DNA of 64,000 nt from Romboutsia_E sp900604535 (GCF_900604535.1 NZ_UWOT01000005.1:191473-255472); one strand, 5' to 3'. Positions 36,060-45,452 are shown, counted from the first letter of the stretch. Program-made: numbers and translations. Notes: generated from the letters alone by a model not told the origin.

Positions 36060-37016
36060 TTATTTTATTTCTTCTAATGTACACATAGCTGCTATCGCAC
36101 CTTTTTTAGTAGTTGTGTCTGCAGCATATCTGTTACTAAAATCTAACATATCTTTTACTATTTTTTCATCTAATTTATCTATATTTTCTACAGTTACATT
36201 TTCTCTACCTAATTGATATAAAAATGACCCTATAAAAGAATCTCCTGCTCCTGTAGTATCTATTGCATCTACTTTTAATCCATTACTTTCTATAATATTC
36301 ATATTTTTTGTTATAAATAGAGCTCCATTAGCTCCTCTTGTATATATAACTACCTTTACATTACCTACAAATAAGTTTTCTAGTGCTTTATTTTCATCTT
36401 TTATACCTGTTATAAATTCTAATTCTTCATCAGATATTTTAACTATATTACATAAAGGTAAAAATTCTAGAATTACATTTTTACAATCATTTTCATTTTT
36501 CCAAAGTGGTAACCTTACATTTGGATCAAAACTTATTATTGCCTTATTTTTTTTAGCAAGTTCTATAGCTTTTTTATGAGCATACTTCATAGGCGACTCA
36601 ACTAAGTCTACTGAACAGAAATGTAATATTCCACAATCTAAAAACCAATCTTCTTCTATATTATTTTCTTCAAGTAATAAATCAGCACTTGGGTTTCTAT
36701 AGAATGAAAAATCTCTATTGCCATCTTCTTTTAAAGAAACAAAAGCAAGCCCTGTATTAGCTTTATTCGTTCTTAATACATATTCTGTATTGACACTTGC
36801 ATCATTAAGAACATCTATTATATGATCTCCAAAAGCATCCATTCCTAATTGTGATACAAAGTATGCGTTTCCACCTAGTTTTGCAACTGCAGCTGCAACA
36901 TTAGCTGGTGCTCCCCCTGCAATCCTTTCAAATTCTGTAACTTCTTTTAGCATACAATTCTTTTTATTTGGTATAAAGTCTATTAATGCTTCTCCAATGG
37001 TCATTATTTTATACAT
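36060..37016 (-). CDS. scrK: Fructokinase (PfkB family)
   Basis: 318 residues. Ribokinase-like signature GGAPANVAAAVAKLGGNAYFVSQLG near the N-terminus and the C-terminal motif DTTGAGDSFIGSFLYQLG with the catalytic Asp. AGLAFVSL and FDPNVRLPLWKN are also typical. It phosphorylates fructose released by sucrose-6-phosphate hydrolysis. It overlaps the scrB stop (37009) by eight bases, so translation is coupled. Start ATG 37016 behind GGGAGA. Confidence 0.92.
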   Translation of the reverse strand: MYKIMTIGEALIDFIPNKKNCMLKEVTEFERIAGGAPANVAAAVAKLGGNAYFVSQLGMDAFGDHIIDVLNDASVNTEYVLRTNKANTGLAFVSLKEDGNRDFSFYRNPSADLLLEENNIEEDWFLDCGILHFCSVDLVESPMKYAHKKAIELAKKNKAIISFDPNVRLPLWKNENDCKNVILEFLPLCNIVKISDEELEFITGIKDENKALENLFVGNVKVVIYTRGANGALFITKNMNIIESNGLKVDAIDTTGAGDSFIGSFLYQLGRENVTVENIDKLDEKIVKDMLDFSNRYAADTTTKKGAIAAMCTLEEIK

Positions 37017-38484
37017 ATTTATATTCTCCCAATTCGTATAAATTAATTTTTATATCATTTAAATTACCCTTAAATTCTATATCATTATTTCTTTCTTTGC
37101 AATACATACGACTTGTAAATACTTCTTCTCCGTAATTTACAAATATTTCAACACTAGATTTATCTACAAATATTCTTAAACTTTCTAGCCTATCAATCTT
37201 AACTGCTCTTAATCTTCTTCCATATCCACTTTCTTTAAAGCTTAATTTTATTAATTTTTCATCATTATTATATTTTATATTACAGTCTGATTTTAAGTTT
37301 AATTCAAAGTTATCGATTTCACTATTAAATTTAACTTCAAGTTCATAAACATCGCCTTTTAACTCACTAAATTCTTGTATATTATTTAGATAATTTGTAA
37401 TCTTATTTTTTCTTAACTTTTCAATTTCTTTTACTGGAAGTTGAAGTAATTTATTATTTACAAAAATTAATTCTCTAGGCATAGTTAATGCATGCATCCA
37501 TCCATTTATATCTGTTGGATTTGTATAGTGATCTTTTTCTATATCTGGAAGACCCATCCATCCTATTAGTATAGTTCTTCCTTTTTCATCTACAAAAGTT
37601 TGTGGAGCATAGAAGTCAAAACCTCTATCTAGTTCAACAAATTCTCCAAAGGTAAATTCTCCTTTATCAAAATTCATATCACCTAAGAAATAGCCACTTT
37701 GATATATATTATTATACTTATATCCATCCTCTCTTATACCCTGTGGTGACATAGATAACATGTATTTGATATTTCCATTCTTAACATCCTTTAGCTTTAT
37801 TAAGTCTGGGCACTCCCACATGTATCCAAATTTTTCCTTAGTAGTTATTGTATTTATATAATTCCAATCTTCTAAATTATTTGATTTATATAATAATATA
37901 CATCCCTTATCTGTATTATCTCTAGCTCCTAATACCATATAATAACTATTATCTTTTTTTAATACTTTAGGGTCTCTAACATGACAAGTCATATTTTGTG
38001 GATAATCTATATTTTCTAATAAAACTTTTTTTTCACTAAAATTTATTCCATCTTCACTTGTAAACATCATTGTATTATGACCTCTACCAGAAGATATATA
38101 ATCATGATTTCCTAAGTGTTTTACATTTCCTGTATAAAAAAAGTTTATTTTATCATCTTCTATAAATGCACTTCCTGAATAAACACCATGAATATCATAA
38201 ATTGTGTCAGGAAAAATTACTGCCCCTCTATCTTCCCAGTTTATTAAATCTTTAGATACATATTGACCCCATAACTTTATTCCACCTTTAACTTCAAATG
38301 GTGAATATTGATAAAATATATGATACTCCCCTTTAAATTGACATAATCCATTAGGATCATTTAGCCAACCTATTGGAGGCATTAAATGAAACTTCAATCT
38401 AAACTCATCTTTATCAACTTTTGTTTTTTCATAACTCTTGTAAACTTCAAGTACTTTTGAAAGTTCTCTTTTTATAATACTCAT
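37009..38484 (-). CDS. scrB: Sucrose-6-phosphate hydrolase (GH32)
   Basis: About 491 residues. GH32 catalytic motifs: WLNDPNGLCQFKGEYHIFYQYSP (nucleophile Asp), HVRDPKVL (transition-state Asp), MWECPDLI (acid/base Glu), GWMGLPD. It cleaves sucrose-6-phosphate to glucose-6-phosphate and fructose. The start is ATG 38484, six bases after AGGAGG; an overlapping TTG/ATG pair at 38490 lies in the ribosome site. It has its own promoter region with an operator and cre-like site, since a terminator follows scrA. Confidence 0.95.
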   Translation of the reverse strand: MSIIKRELSKVLEVYKSYEKTKVDKDEFRLKFHLMPPIGWLNDPNGLCQFKGEYHIFYQYSPFEVKGGIKLWGQYVSKDLINWEDRGAVIFPDTIYDIHGVYSGSAFIEDDKINFFYTGNVKHLGNHDYISSGRGHNTMMFTSEDGINFSEKKVLLENIDYPQNMTCHVRDPKVLKKDNSYYMVLGARDNTDKGCILLYKSNNLEDWNYINTITTKEKFGYMWECPDLIKLKDVKNGNIKYMLSMSPQGIREDGYKYNNIYQSGYFLGDMNFDKGEFTFGEFVELDRGFDFYAPQTFVDEKGRTILIGWMGLPDIEKDHYTNPTDINGWMHALTMPRELIFVNNKLLQLPVKEIEKLRKNKITNYLNNIQEFSELKGDVYELEVKFNSEIDNFELNLKSDCNIKYNNDEKLIKLSFKESGYGRRLRAVKIDRLESLRIFVDKSSVEIFVNYGEEVFTSRMYCKERNNDIEFKGNLNDIKINLYELGEYKYV

Positions 38485-38549
38485 ATACAACCTCCTTTTT
38501 AATATATTGTTCTATATAAATTAAATTCATAACTAAGTAATATTTTTAT

Positions 38550-38606
38550 GGTATCGTTCCCACCTTTTGATTATATATTACCACTTTAATATTGTAAACA
38601 TTTTCA
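38550..38606. promoter_or_regulatory. scrB operator and cre-like site
   Basis: GGTATCGTTCCC (38550-38561) is the half-conserved form of the palindrome at 40163-40180, read as GGGAACGATACC on the coding strand. TGTAAACATTTTCA (38593-38606) is a cre-like element, identical to 40403-40416. Both sit in the 198-base gap between scrA and scrB. Confidence 0.6.
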
Positions 38607-38642
38607 AAATATTTTATTAAATTTCATTTTTTCATTAAAATA

Positions 38643-38676
38643 AAAAAATCTAAACATAATTATGTTTAGATTTTTT
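38643..38676 (-). terminator. Terminator after scrA
   Basis: Perfect 34-base palindrome (AAAAAATCTAAACATAA and complement), seven bases past the scrA stop. It separates scrA from scrB and explains why scrB has its own operator. Confidence 0.85.
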
Positions 38677-38682
38677 ATAATG

Positions 38683-40068
38683 CTATTCTTCTTCTTTTAT
38701 ACCAAATATCATAGTTAAAACTAATGATACACAAAATGCAATTGCAAACAATATTGCATAATGTAAAGGAGCATGTAAAGTAAGAAGTATTCCAAATATC
38801 CCTGTTACACCAGTACCTGTTGCACCTAATCCTACTACAGCTGCATATAAAGACGCACATGCTGAACCTATTGCTGCTGCAACAAACGGTCTCATATACC
38901 TTAAGTTAACCCCAAATATAGCTGGTTCTGTTATACCAAGTAATGCACTTAATGCCGCTGGCAATGCTAATGCTTTAGTTTTTGGATTTTTAGTTCTTAA
39001 AGCAACCCCTAATGCAGCTCCACCTTGAGATATGTTAGCTGCACAAGCAATAGGAACAAAATAGCTAAACCCAAATTGCGCCAATTGCCCGAAATCTATT
39101 ATATTGTACATATGATGAAGCCCTGCAACAACAGTTGTACTATATACTCCACCCATTATGAATCCACCAATTCCATAAGGTATTTGTATTAGCCATTGTA
39201 CTGCATCTAAAACTCCATTTTCTAAAACAACAAATATTGGTCCTATTATAGTTAAAGTTAAATAACCTGTTACAAACACAGTAACTAATGGCGTAACAAA
39301 TAAATCTAACATTTCTGGTACTATTTTATGAAGTTTCTTCTCTATTGCACTCATAACATATACAGCTATCATTATTGGTATTACATGTCCTTGATAACCA
39401 ATCATATCTATACTGTAAAGTCCAAACCAAACTGATTGAGTAGATTGTACACCTTCACTTGCTACTGTCCACGCATTTTGTAAGCTTGGATGTATCATTA
39501 TCATAGCTATAACTGCACCTAAATAAACATTTCCACCAAATACTTTTGCAGCGCTATATCCAATTAATATTGGTAAAAAATTATATGCGGCACTACTAAA
39601 TAAATCTAACATTACAAATAGTGATCCACTTGTATTTATATCTACATATCCACTAGAAGCTAAGAATTTTAAAGCTTCAACTATTCCCATCATTAATCCA
39701 CAAGAAACTATTGCTGGTAATATTGGAACAAATATATCTCCTAATGTACGTATCGCTCTTTTTAATGGACTACCTTTTTTCGCAGAAACTTGTTTAACTT
39801 CTTCTTTTGTTGCTTCTTTTATATTTGCTATTTTAGCAAACTCTTCAAAAACTTTATTTACAATTCCTGTTCCAAATATTATCTGAAGCTGTCCAGCTGT
39901 TATAAATACGCCTTTAACTCCATCTATATTTTGAATTGCATCCTTATTTATAAGGCTCTCATTTCTAAGTACTATACGAAACCTTGTTGCACAGTGAGCT
40001 GCAGATTCTATATTTTCACTATTTCCTATGTTTTCTAAAATGCTTTTTGCTACTGCATTGTAGTTCAT
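38683..40068 (-). CDS. scrA: PTS sucrose-type EIIBC permease
   Basis: 461 residues. EIIB domain (1-85) with phospho-Cys in AAHCATRFRIVL. EIIC domain (about 110-461) with about ten membrane segments, and family stretches ITEPAIFGVNLRYMRPF and AGLHHMYN. No EIIA domain. Transports and phosphorylates sucrose to sucrose-6-phosphate. The neighbouring scrB/scrK make sucrose the likely substrate rather than trehalose or another glucoside. AAGGAGAG before ATG; operator palindromes lie 75-110 bases upstream. Confidence 0.93.
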   Translation of the reverse strand: MNYNAVAKSILENIGNSENIESAAHCATRFRIVLRNESLINKDAIQNIDGVKGVFITAGQLQIIFGTGIVNKVFEEFAKIANIKEATKEEVKQVSAKKGSPLKRAIRTLGDIFVPILPAIVSCGLMMGIVEALKFLASSGYVDINTSGSLFVMLDLFSSAAYNFLPILIGYSAAKVFGGNVYLGAVIAMIMIHPSLQNAWTVASEGVQSTQSVWFGLYSIDMIGYQGHVIPIMIAVYVMSAIEKKLHKIVPEMLDLFVTPLVTVFVTGYLTLTIIGPIFVVLENGVLDAVQWLIQIPYGIGGFIMGGVYSTTVVAGLHHMYNIIDFGQLAQFGFSYFVPIACAANISQGGAALGVALRTKNPKTKALALPAALSALLGITEPAIFGVNLRYMRPFVAAAIGSACASLYAAVVGLGATGTGVTGIFGILLTLHAPLHYAILFAIAFCVSLVLTMIFGIKEEE

Positions 40069-40140
40069 GTATACATCTCTCCTTTTTTTATTATTTTTTT
40101 TAATCAGTTTTTATGCCTAAAACATAGAATTACAACTTGA

Positions 40141-40180
40141 GGTATCGTTCCCATATAAATCATAAGGGAACGTTCCCTTA
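40141..40180. promoter_or_regulatory. ScrR operators upstream of scrA
   Basis: A perfect 18-base palindrome TAAGGGAACGTTCCCTTA at 40163-40180 and a related half-variant GGTATCGTTCCC at 40141-40152. The GGGAACG.TTCCC pattern is typical of LacI-family operators. The regulator gene scrR is next to it. Confidence 0.75.
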
Positions 40181-40402
40181 CGATTTAATATTATATCTTA
40201 CATCCCCTATTTAACAAAACTATAATTTACAATCTAAATAATTTATAATTAAATATTAACGTTGATAATAAATTTTTACTATAAGTAATTCATTTTGTTA
40301 AATAATTCTTTATGATATCTTATTATAATACTCTGTTCTGTGAATAATAACTAATTTTATATGGCTAAATTATAATTAAATTATATAATTAGTAAGGACT
40401 TT

Positions 40403-40416
40403 TGTAAACATTTTCA
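40403..40416. promoter_or_regulatory. cre-like catabolite site upstream of scrA
   Basis: TGTAAACATTTTCA, same 14 bases as at 38593-38606, in the 369-base gap between scrR and scrA. It differs from the usual clostridial cre (GAAAANGTTTTC) at two positions. A further related sequence, GGAAAACATTTTTCA, is at 41504-41518 upstream of scrR. Confidence 0.5.
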
Positions 40417-40437
40417 TAAATTTTATATCTATAAATA

Positions 40438-41433
40438 TTATTTATGTCTTACACTATCCCTTTTTAAAAAATTATATCCTAACTTAATAGATTCTAAATT
40501 TTCTTTTTTACATCTTCCACTCAATATGTCTAATAGCATCTTTGTGCTCTTTATACCACTTTCTTTATAAAAGTATTGTACAGTAGTTATACTTGGTGTT
40601 ATTAAATTTGAAAACTTAGAATCTCCTATTGCACATAAACTAATCTCATCTGGTACTTCTATGTTATGTTCTCTTAAATATGATAATACTCCTAATGACA
40701 TTGTATATGTTGCACAGAATATTGCATCAATATCTTTGTTGATTTTTAAAAGTTCTCTTGTCATTTCATATCCATATTGTTGAGAAAAATTAGCATTTTT
40801 TATTAAACTTTTATCACATATTATAGAATTATCTTTTAAACAATTTATAAAGCCATTCTTTCTATTTATTCCAGTAGATATATCTTCATCATTAGTTCCT
40901 ATATATGCTATTTTTTTGTGATTATTCTCTATTAAATAATTAGTCATTTCATATGCAGCTTCATAATCACTATGATATACACAAGGATACCCTTCAATAT
41001 TTTGTCCTACAATAACTATTGGAACCTTCATTTGCTTTATTATCTCTAAATGTCTTTCTGTTATTATAGTAGCTACAAAAATTACACCATCTACATTCTT
41101 ATTTCTAAATATATTTAAGTATTCAATTTCTTTTTCTATATTTAAATCAGTATTACCTAGTATAATATTATAATCATCATTTGATATTTCTTCACTTATA
41201 CCACCAACTATTTTACTTATTGTCTCTGAACTTATTTTAGGTAATATTACTCCAATTAAATTAGTTTTTTTAGTCCTTAATGTTTTACCATATGTAGATG
41301 GAACAAAACCAGTTTTATCTATTACCTCTTGTATCTTTTTTCTACTCTCTTCACTTACATATCCATCATTTAAATATCTAGACACAGTTGATTTTGATAC
41401 TCCAGCAAGTCTAGCTATATCAATTATATTCAT
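40438..41433 (-). CDS. scrR: LacI family sucrose operon regulator
   Basis: 331 residues. N-terminal helix-turn-helix with IIDIARLAGVSKSTVSRYLN, the usual LacI hinge region, then a periplasmic-binding-protein-like ligand domain (IGVILPKISS, DGVIFVATIITERHLEI). The final part DEISLCAIGDSKFSNLITPSITTVQYF is typical. It is likely to repress the adjacent sucrose genes via the 40163-40180 operator. The gene name is inferred from context. AGGGAGCGA before ATG. Confidence 0.88.
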   Translation of the reverse strand: MNIIDIARLAGVSKSTVSRYLNDGYVSEESRKKIQEVIDKTGFVPSTYGKTLRTKKTNLIGVILPKISSETISKIVGGISEEISNDDYNIILGNTDLNIEKEIEYLNIFRNKNVDGVIFVATIITERHLEIIKQMKVPIVIVGQNIEGYPCVYHSDYEAAYEMTNYLIENNHKKIAYIGTNDEDISTGINRKNGFINCLKDNSIICDKSLIKNANFSQQYGYEMTRELLKINKDIDAIFCATYTMSLGVLSYLREHNIEVPDEISLCAIGDSKFSNLITPSITTVQYFYKESGIKSTKMLLDILSGRCKKENLESIKLGYNFLKRDSVRHK

Positions 41434-41503
41434 GTATATCGCTCCCTAATTCATTGTTAATAGTTTACACTTATTATAACATAAAGTATTTATATTCTTC
41501 AAA

Positions 41504-41518
41504 GGAAAACATTTTTCA
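41504..41518. promoter_or_regulatory. cre-like site upstream of scrR
   Basis: GGAAAACATTTTTCA, a near match to clostridial cre sequences, about 70 bases before the scrR start. Confidence 0.4.
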
Positions 41519-41525
41519 TGCAAAT

Positions 41526-41568
41526 AAAGTCTAGTCATAAAATTTTTCTATTTTTATAACTAGACTTT
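41526..41568 (-). terminator. Terminator of small sulfite reductase gene
   Basis: AAAGTCTAGT and AACTAGACTTTT arms (41526-41535, about 41558-41568) with further A/T pairing between them. Confidence 0.65.
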
Positions 41569-41570
41569 TC

Positions 41571-42248
41571 TTATAGTATTATATTTAAATTAGTTATTTT
41601 TAGTATATATTCTCTAAATTTTTCTATACTAATTCTATCTATAAAATCTCCAAGTTTTTCTCCTGGATTAGCATTTTCTTTATAATAACTTAGTATTACT
41701 TCTACTAAGTTATACGCTTCTTTTTCTGATAAGCCCTTTGTTACTATATCAGAAGGTCTTGGATAAAATCCTGCACTACCACCTACTGTTACAAAAAATT
41801 TACCATCTATATCTACAATTACACCAATATCTTTTGCATAGACACTTGCACATGCATTTCTACATCCAGCAACCCCTATCTTTGTTCTGCATGGTAACTC
41901 CATACCATGAAAGTTCTTACTTATTTTCATGCCTATACCTATAGTAGAATATTTTGATCTCTTACAATAATTTGCTGGGCATATTTCAACATTTTTTAAT
42001 GAATTTTGTACCCTTACTGCCGGCTCCATTTGTAACTCATTCCAAATATCCTTTAAATCCTCTTGTCTAAGATTCGTTATAAGTATTCTCTGACCCGAAG
42101 TTATCTTTAATACACCATTATACTTTTTAGCTACTTCTGCTATTTTTATAAGAGTTTCTGGAAGTACAAATCCTCCTGGTATATGGGGTGTTATTGCGTA
42201 AGTTCTTTTTCCATTTTTAACTTTTTGTAAATTTCCATATTCACTCAT
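41571..42248 (-). CDS. Small sirohaem/4Fe-4S sulfite or nitrite reductase-like protein
   Basis: About 225 residues, half the size of standard sulfite/nitrite reductases. It has a ferredoxin-like half-domain (about 15-80, KRTYAITPHIPGGFVLP, ITSGQRILITNLR) and one sirohaem/4Fe-4S domain. Cys motifs CPANYCKRS and GVAGCRNACAS supply four Cys. Low-spin 'assimilatory-type' sulfite reductases of this size are known in Desulfovibrio and clostridia. It catalyses sulfite or nitrite reduction or has a different electron-transfer role. The start is ATG 42248, nine bases after AGAGGTG. It lies 22 bases before the end of the VanY gene on the same strand. No sirohaem synthesis gene is near. Confidence 0.8.
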   Translation of the reverse strand: MSEYGNLQKVKNGKRTYAITPHIPGGFVLPETLIKIAEVAKKYNGVLKITSGQRILITNLRQEDLKDIWNELQMEPAVRVQNSLKNVEICPANYCKRSKYSTIGIGMKISKNFHGMELPCRTKIGVAGCRNACASVYAKDIGVIVDIDGKFFVTVGGSAGFYPRPSDIVTKGLSEKEAYNLVEVILSYYKENANPGEKLGDFIDRISIEKFREYILKITNLNIIL

Positions 42249-42269
42249 TTTATAAATCACCTCTTAAAT

Positions 42270-42980
42270 TTAGTCTAATCCTAAATATTCTTCTAATGTT
42301 AAGTTATTCATTACAAAGTTCTTACTATGTTCATATCCTACATATCTATAATGCCATGATTCATACTGATATCCAGTAATATCTTCCTTTCCCTGTGGAT
42401 ATCTTATTATAAATCCATACTTATATGCATTTTCATATAACCATTTTGCTTGTTGAGTATCTGTAAACCACGTTCCAATCGATTTACGGGTATTACTAGT
42501 CGTAAAATCAAATGCTAGTCCAGTTTGATGCTCACTATGCCCTGGAGTTGCAGAGTATCTTTTAGCTGCTTTACTGCCATCTCTCTTTACATAATAATCA
42601 TGTAATGCTTCTTGTGTTTTATAAGACCTATATCCACTTTTAATATTTATAATAATACCTTCTTTTAATGCATCTTTTATCATATTTTCAGCTGCATTTA
42701 AGGCCTCTACCTCTAATTCTTTTGGTGCTCTATAATCTTTTGGAAGTCCAAACTCTTTATTTACTACTACTATATCATTTACAAATAAAGCTTGTACACC
42801 TTCTATATATTCCTGTGTAATTTTTATATCATTACTTTCATCATTTACTTTTTTTGAAATATCAATATATTTTGATGATTTACTTTCAGCTTCAATTCTG
42901 TAATCAGCTTTATTTGATATAAAATTCGCCCCAATAAAAACTATACTTATTATAGATAATACTCCAAATACTTTTTTCAT
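42270..42980 (-). CDS. VanY-type D-Ala-D-Ala carboxypeptidase (M15B)
   Basis: 236 residues with an N-terminal membrane anchor (VLSIISIVFIGANFISN). VanY domain follows: SGYRSYKTQEALHDYYV, ATPGHSEHQTGLAFDFTT (His and Asp zinc ligands) and QYESWHYRYVGYEHS (Glu and His). It removes the terminal D-Ala from pentapeptide stems on the outer face. No van resistance cluster is around it, so this is likely a wall-remodelling enzyme. Followed by the sulfite reductase-like gene 22 bases later, likely co-transcribed. Confidence 0.92.
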   Translation of the reverse strand: MKKVFGVLSIISIVFIGANFISNKADYRIEAESKSSKYIDISKKVNDESNDIKITQEYIEGVQALFVNDIVVVNKEFGLPKDYRAPKELEVEALNAAENMIKDALKEGIIINIKSGYRSYKTQEALHDYYVKRDGSKAAKRYSATPGHSEHQTGLAFDFTTSNTRKSIGTWFTDTQQAKWLYENAYKYGFIIRYPQGKEDITGYQYESWHYRYVGYEHSKNFVMNNLTLEEYLGLD

Positions 42981-43025
42981 ATATTTCCCCTAACTGAATT
43001 ATTTATAAAGTCTATATTAAAATAT

Positions 43026-43048
43026 AAAAAAGACCCTAAGGTCTTTTT
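43026..43048 (-). terminator. Terminator of the 108-residue hypothetical gene
   Basis: AAAAAGACC-CTAA-GGTCTTTTT, between the gene ending at 43124 and the VanY start. Confidence 0.75.
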
Positions 43049-43123
43049 ATATAAATATCATATTTTTTAGTGTATCATAAAATTCTGTATAATAACAATA
43101 TATATACAGAATTTTCGCCAATA

Positions 43124-43450
43124 TTATACATTTATAAATAACATTTTTACTAATTCATATTGTGCAAATTCTACAGATTGTATTTTTTTACTTATATCTC
43201 TACTTAATTCTCTATCAGAAGTAAAAACTTCTACATCTCCTACGAAAGCATATATTTCATTTAATATTTCAAGTAGATGATCTACCTTTATTGTCTCTTC
43301 TTTAGACTTTAATAAAACCACGCTTTTATCCTCTTGATTTTTATACACTGAGTCTATTCCCGATATAAGATTATCTTCTTTTATGTATACTACTTCACCT
43401 TGTAATTCTTTACCCTTTTCTAGTTTGCTTCTTAAATCTAATAAGTTCAT
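43124..43450 (-). CDS. Hypothetical 108-residue protein
   Basis: Small soluble protein with alpha/beta character (LQGEVVYIKEDNLISGIDS, KSVVLLKSKEETIKVDHLLEIL) and a helical C-terminus. No motif or family recognised. AAGGGGG site before ATG and its own terminator support expression. Confidence 0.5.
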   Translation of the reverse strand: MNLLDLRSKLEKGKELQGEVVYIKEDNLISGIDSVYKNQEDKSVVLLKSKEETIKVDHLLEILNEIYAFVGDVEVFTSDRELSRDISKKIQSVEFAQYELVKMLFINV

Positions 43451-43543
43451 TTTGATATCCCCCTTAAAAATACTTTCATACTTTATTCACGATCATGATC
43501 TTATCACTATAAATATTATTCATGTTATTAATAATTTATTCTA

Positions 43544-43580
43544 TAAAAAAAAGATTTCACTTATTTAAGTGAAACCTTTT
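43544..43580 (-). terminator. Terminator of exonuclease III gene
   Basis: AAAAAAAAG..TTTCACTT with AAGTGAAA..CTTTTTT (one mismatch), just past the stop codon at 43581. Confidence 0.75.
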
Positions 43581-44333
43581 TTATTTTATAACTAATTCTA
43601 CCGGGCAATGATCTGACCCTAGTACTTCTGTATGTATATCTGCACTAACTAATCTGTCCTCTAATTTTTTTGATGCACAGAAATAATCTATTCTCCAACC
43701 TGCATTCTTTTCTCTCGCTTTAAATCTATAAGACCACCAAGAATATATATCTGTTTTATCTGGATTAAAATATCTATAAGTGTCTATAAATCCAGAATTT
43801 AAGAAGTCTGTAAATTTGTTTCTTTCTTCGTCAGTAAATCCAGCATTTTTTCTATTAGTCTTAGGATTTTTTAAATCTATTTCTTTATGAGCTACATTTA
43901 AATCTCCACACATTATTACAGGCTTTTTACTATCTAATTTTAATAAATATTCCCTAAAGTCATCTTCCCACTTCATTCTATAATATAATCTTTTTAATTC
44001 ACTTTGTGAGTTTGGAGTGTAAACTGTTACAAAATGAAAATCTTCAAATTCTAAAGTTATGACTCTACCTTCATTATCATGTTCTTCTATATCTATTCCG
44101 TATGATACACTTATAGGCTTTATTTTAGTAAATATTGCAGTTCCTGAGTATCCTTTTTTCTGAGCATAATTCCAGTACTGATAATATCCTTCTAGCTCTA
44201 AATCTATTTGACCTTCTTGAAGCTTAGTTTCTTGAAGACAAAATATATCGGCATCTACATCTTTAAAGAAGTCTAAAAATCCTTTTGTTACACAAGCTCT
44301 GATACCATTAACATTCCACGATATAAATTTCAT
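43581..44333 (-). CDS. xth: Exodeoxyribonuclease III (AP endonuclease)
   Basis: 250 residues, family EEP. Motifs: ISWNVNGIRACVTKGF, DIFCLQETKLQ (metal-binding Glu), CGDLNVAHKEIDL (Asp/Asn pair), RIDYFCAS and LGSDHCPVELVI (final Asp-His catalytic pair). It nicks DNA at abasic sites and has 3'-5' exonuclease activity in base excision repair. AAGGAGGAACAT before ATG. Stand-alone. Confidence 0.95.
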   Translation of the reverse strand: MKFISWNVNGIRACVTKGFLDFFKDVDADIFCLQETKLQEGQIDLELEGYYQYWNYAQKKGYSGTAIFTKIKPISVSYGIDIEEHDNEGRVITLEFEDFHFVTVYTPNSQSELKRLYYRMKWEDDFREYLLKLDSKKPVIMCGDLNVAHKEIDLKNPKTNRKNAGFTDEERNKFTDFLNSGFIDTYRYFNPDKTDIYSWWSYRFKAREKNAGWRIDYFCASKKLEDRLVSADIHTEVLGSDHCPVELVIK

Positions 44334-44470
44334 ATGTTCCTCCTTAGTTTATTAATTGATTTTAATTTTATCATATTAATTTAACTTTTGTCATTTTATG
44401 TATTTTTATTTATATTATTTAAGATACCCTAAGTTATATTATTATAATCATACCTTTAATATAATAATAT

Positions 44471-44500
44471 AAGCTACCATTTTTAATTTAGGTAGCTTTT
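44471..44500 (-). terminator. Terminator of the HIT-type gene
   Basis: AAGCTACC (44471-44478) and GGTAGCTT (44491-44498) stem, two bases before the stop codon of the minus-strand gene, with TTTT on exit. Confidence 0.65.
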
Positions 44501-44501
44501 A

Positions 44502-45452
44502 CTATGTAAACTTCAAACTTTGTGCTAATTTATCTGCATCTATAGATGATACATAAACATCTGTAGCTAATTCAAACCCTCCAAAGCTATATTTTCTAGG
44601 GATTATATGTATATGAGGATAAAAGTGATCATGATCTTCTCCATTAATAGGATGTGTATGTATACATATATTAAAAGGGTTATATCCTTGCACTATATAT
44701 ATATTTCTAAATAATTTTTTGAAAATAATAGCTAATTCATTTAAATCACTTTCTTTAATATTTTCGAATCTTGTATTCTGTTTAAATAAAATTCGTATCT
44801 CGCCACCATATTTACTTATCTCAGGAACCATGACTAAATAGTCTTTATTATCATGTATAATTCTTTTTTCATACTTAATTTCTTCCTCTATAATATTTTG
44901 ATATAATGACATTTTATATTTTTCATAATATCTTTTAGATATATTAATTTCATTCTCTACCTCAGGTGGTATTATAGATAAAGATATAATTTGTGAATGA
45001 GGGTGATTTAATGATGCTCCTGCTCTTCTCAAAAAGTTCTTAAAAATACTTACATATCTTACTTTAATATTTTTAGATAAACTTATATATCTATTTTTAT
45101 ACATCTTCAATAAGTATAAAAATTCTTTCTCACTCATATTATAAAAACTACCATTATGTCTATTTGTATCAATCATAACCTCATGTTCCCCATAAATTTC
45201 ATCTGAGCATGGCTCAACTATAGGAAACTTATTATAAACAGACCTTACTAACCATCCATCTGCTCCTATTATTTCAAATGTAGATCTTTCTGTATGCTTT
45301 TCATTCCCTCTACAAAAAGGACAATTTTTTATATATGATTCTTTAGTCTCTATATCATTTTGAAATTTGACTTTATCCATAGGTCTTTTATTTCTATTTT
45401 TTGCAAGTACAACTATATCATTAGTAATAGGATCTCTTCTAAGTTCTCTCAT
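44502..45452 (-). CDS. Galactose-1-phosphate uridylyltransferase-like HIT protein
   Basis: About 316 residues. Opening MRELRRDPITNDIVVLAKNR and Cys pair KNCPFCRGNE (zinc), then HPHSQIISLS and the nucleotide-binding motif with catalytic His in DHFYPHIHIIPR. This belongs to the GalT superfamily. In clostridia short members of this group often act on other sugar phosphates or have unknown substrate. No Leloir genes are nearby, so I do not use galT. The start is ATG 45452, five bases after AGGTG; the frame could begin at GTG 45458. Confidence 0.82.
   Translation of the reverse strand: MRELRRDPITNDIVVLAKNRNKRPMDKVKFQNDIETKESYIKNCPFCRGNEKHTERSTFEIIGADGWLVRSVYNKFPIVEPCSDEIYGEHEVMIDTNRHNGSFYNMSEKEFLYLLKMYKNRYISLSKNIKVRYVSIFKNFLRRAGASLNHPHSQIISLSIIPPEVENEINISKRYYEKYKMSLYQNIIEEEIKYEKRIIHDNKDYLVMVPEISKYGGEIRILFKQNTRFENIKESDLNELAIIFKKLFRNIYIVQGYNPFNICIHTHPINGEDHDHFYPHIHIIPRKYSFGGFELATDVYVSSIDADKLAQSLKFT

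Noticed and set aside
40400..40437. Terminator for scrR near 40400
   Set aside because: No stem of meaningful length could be found; only the cre-like site is evident.
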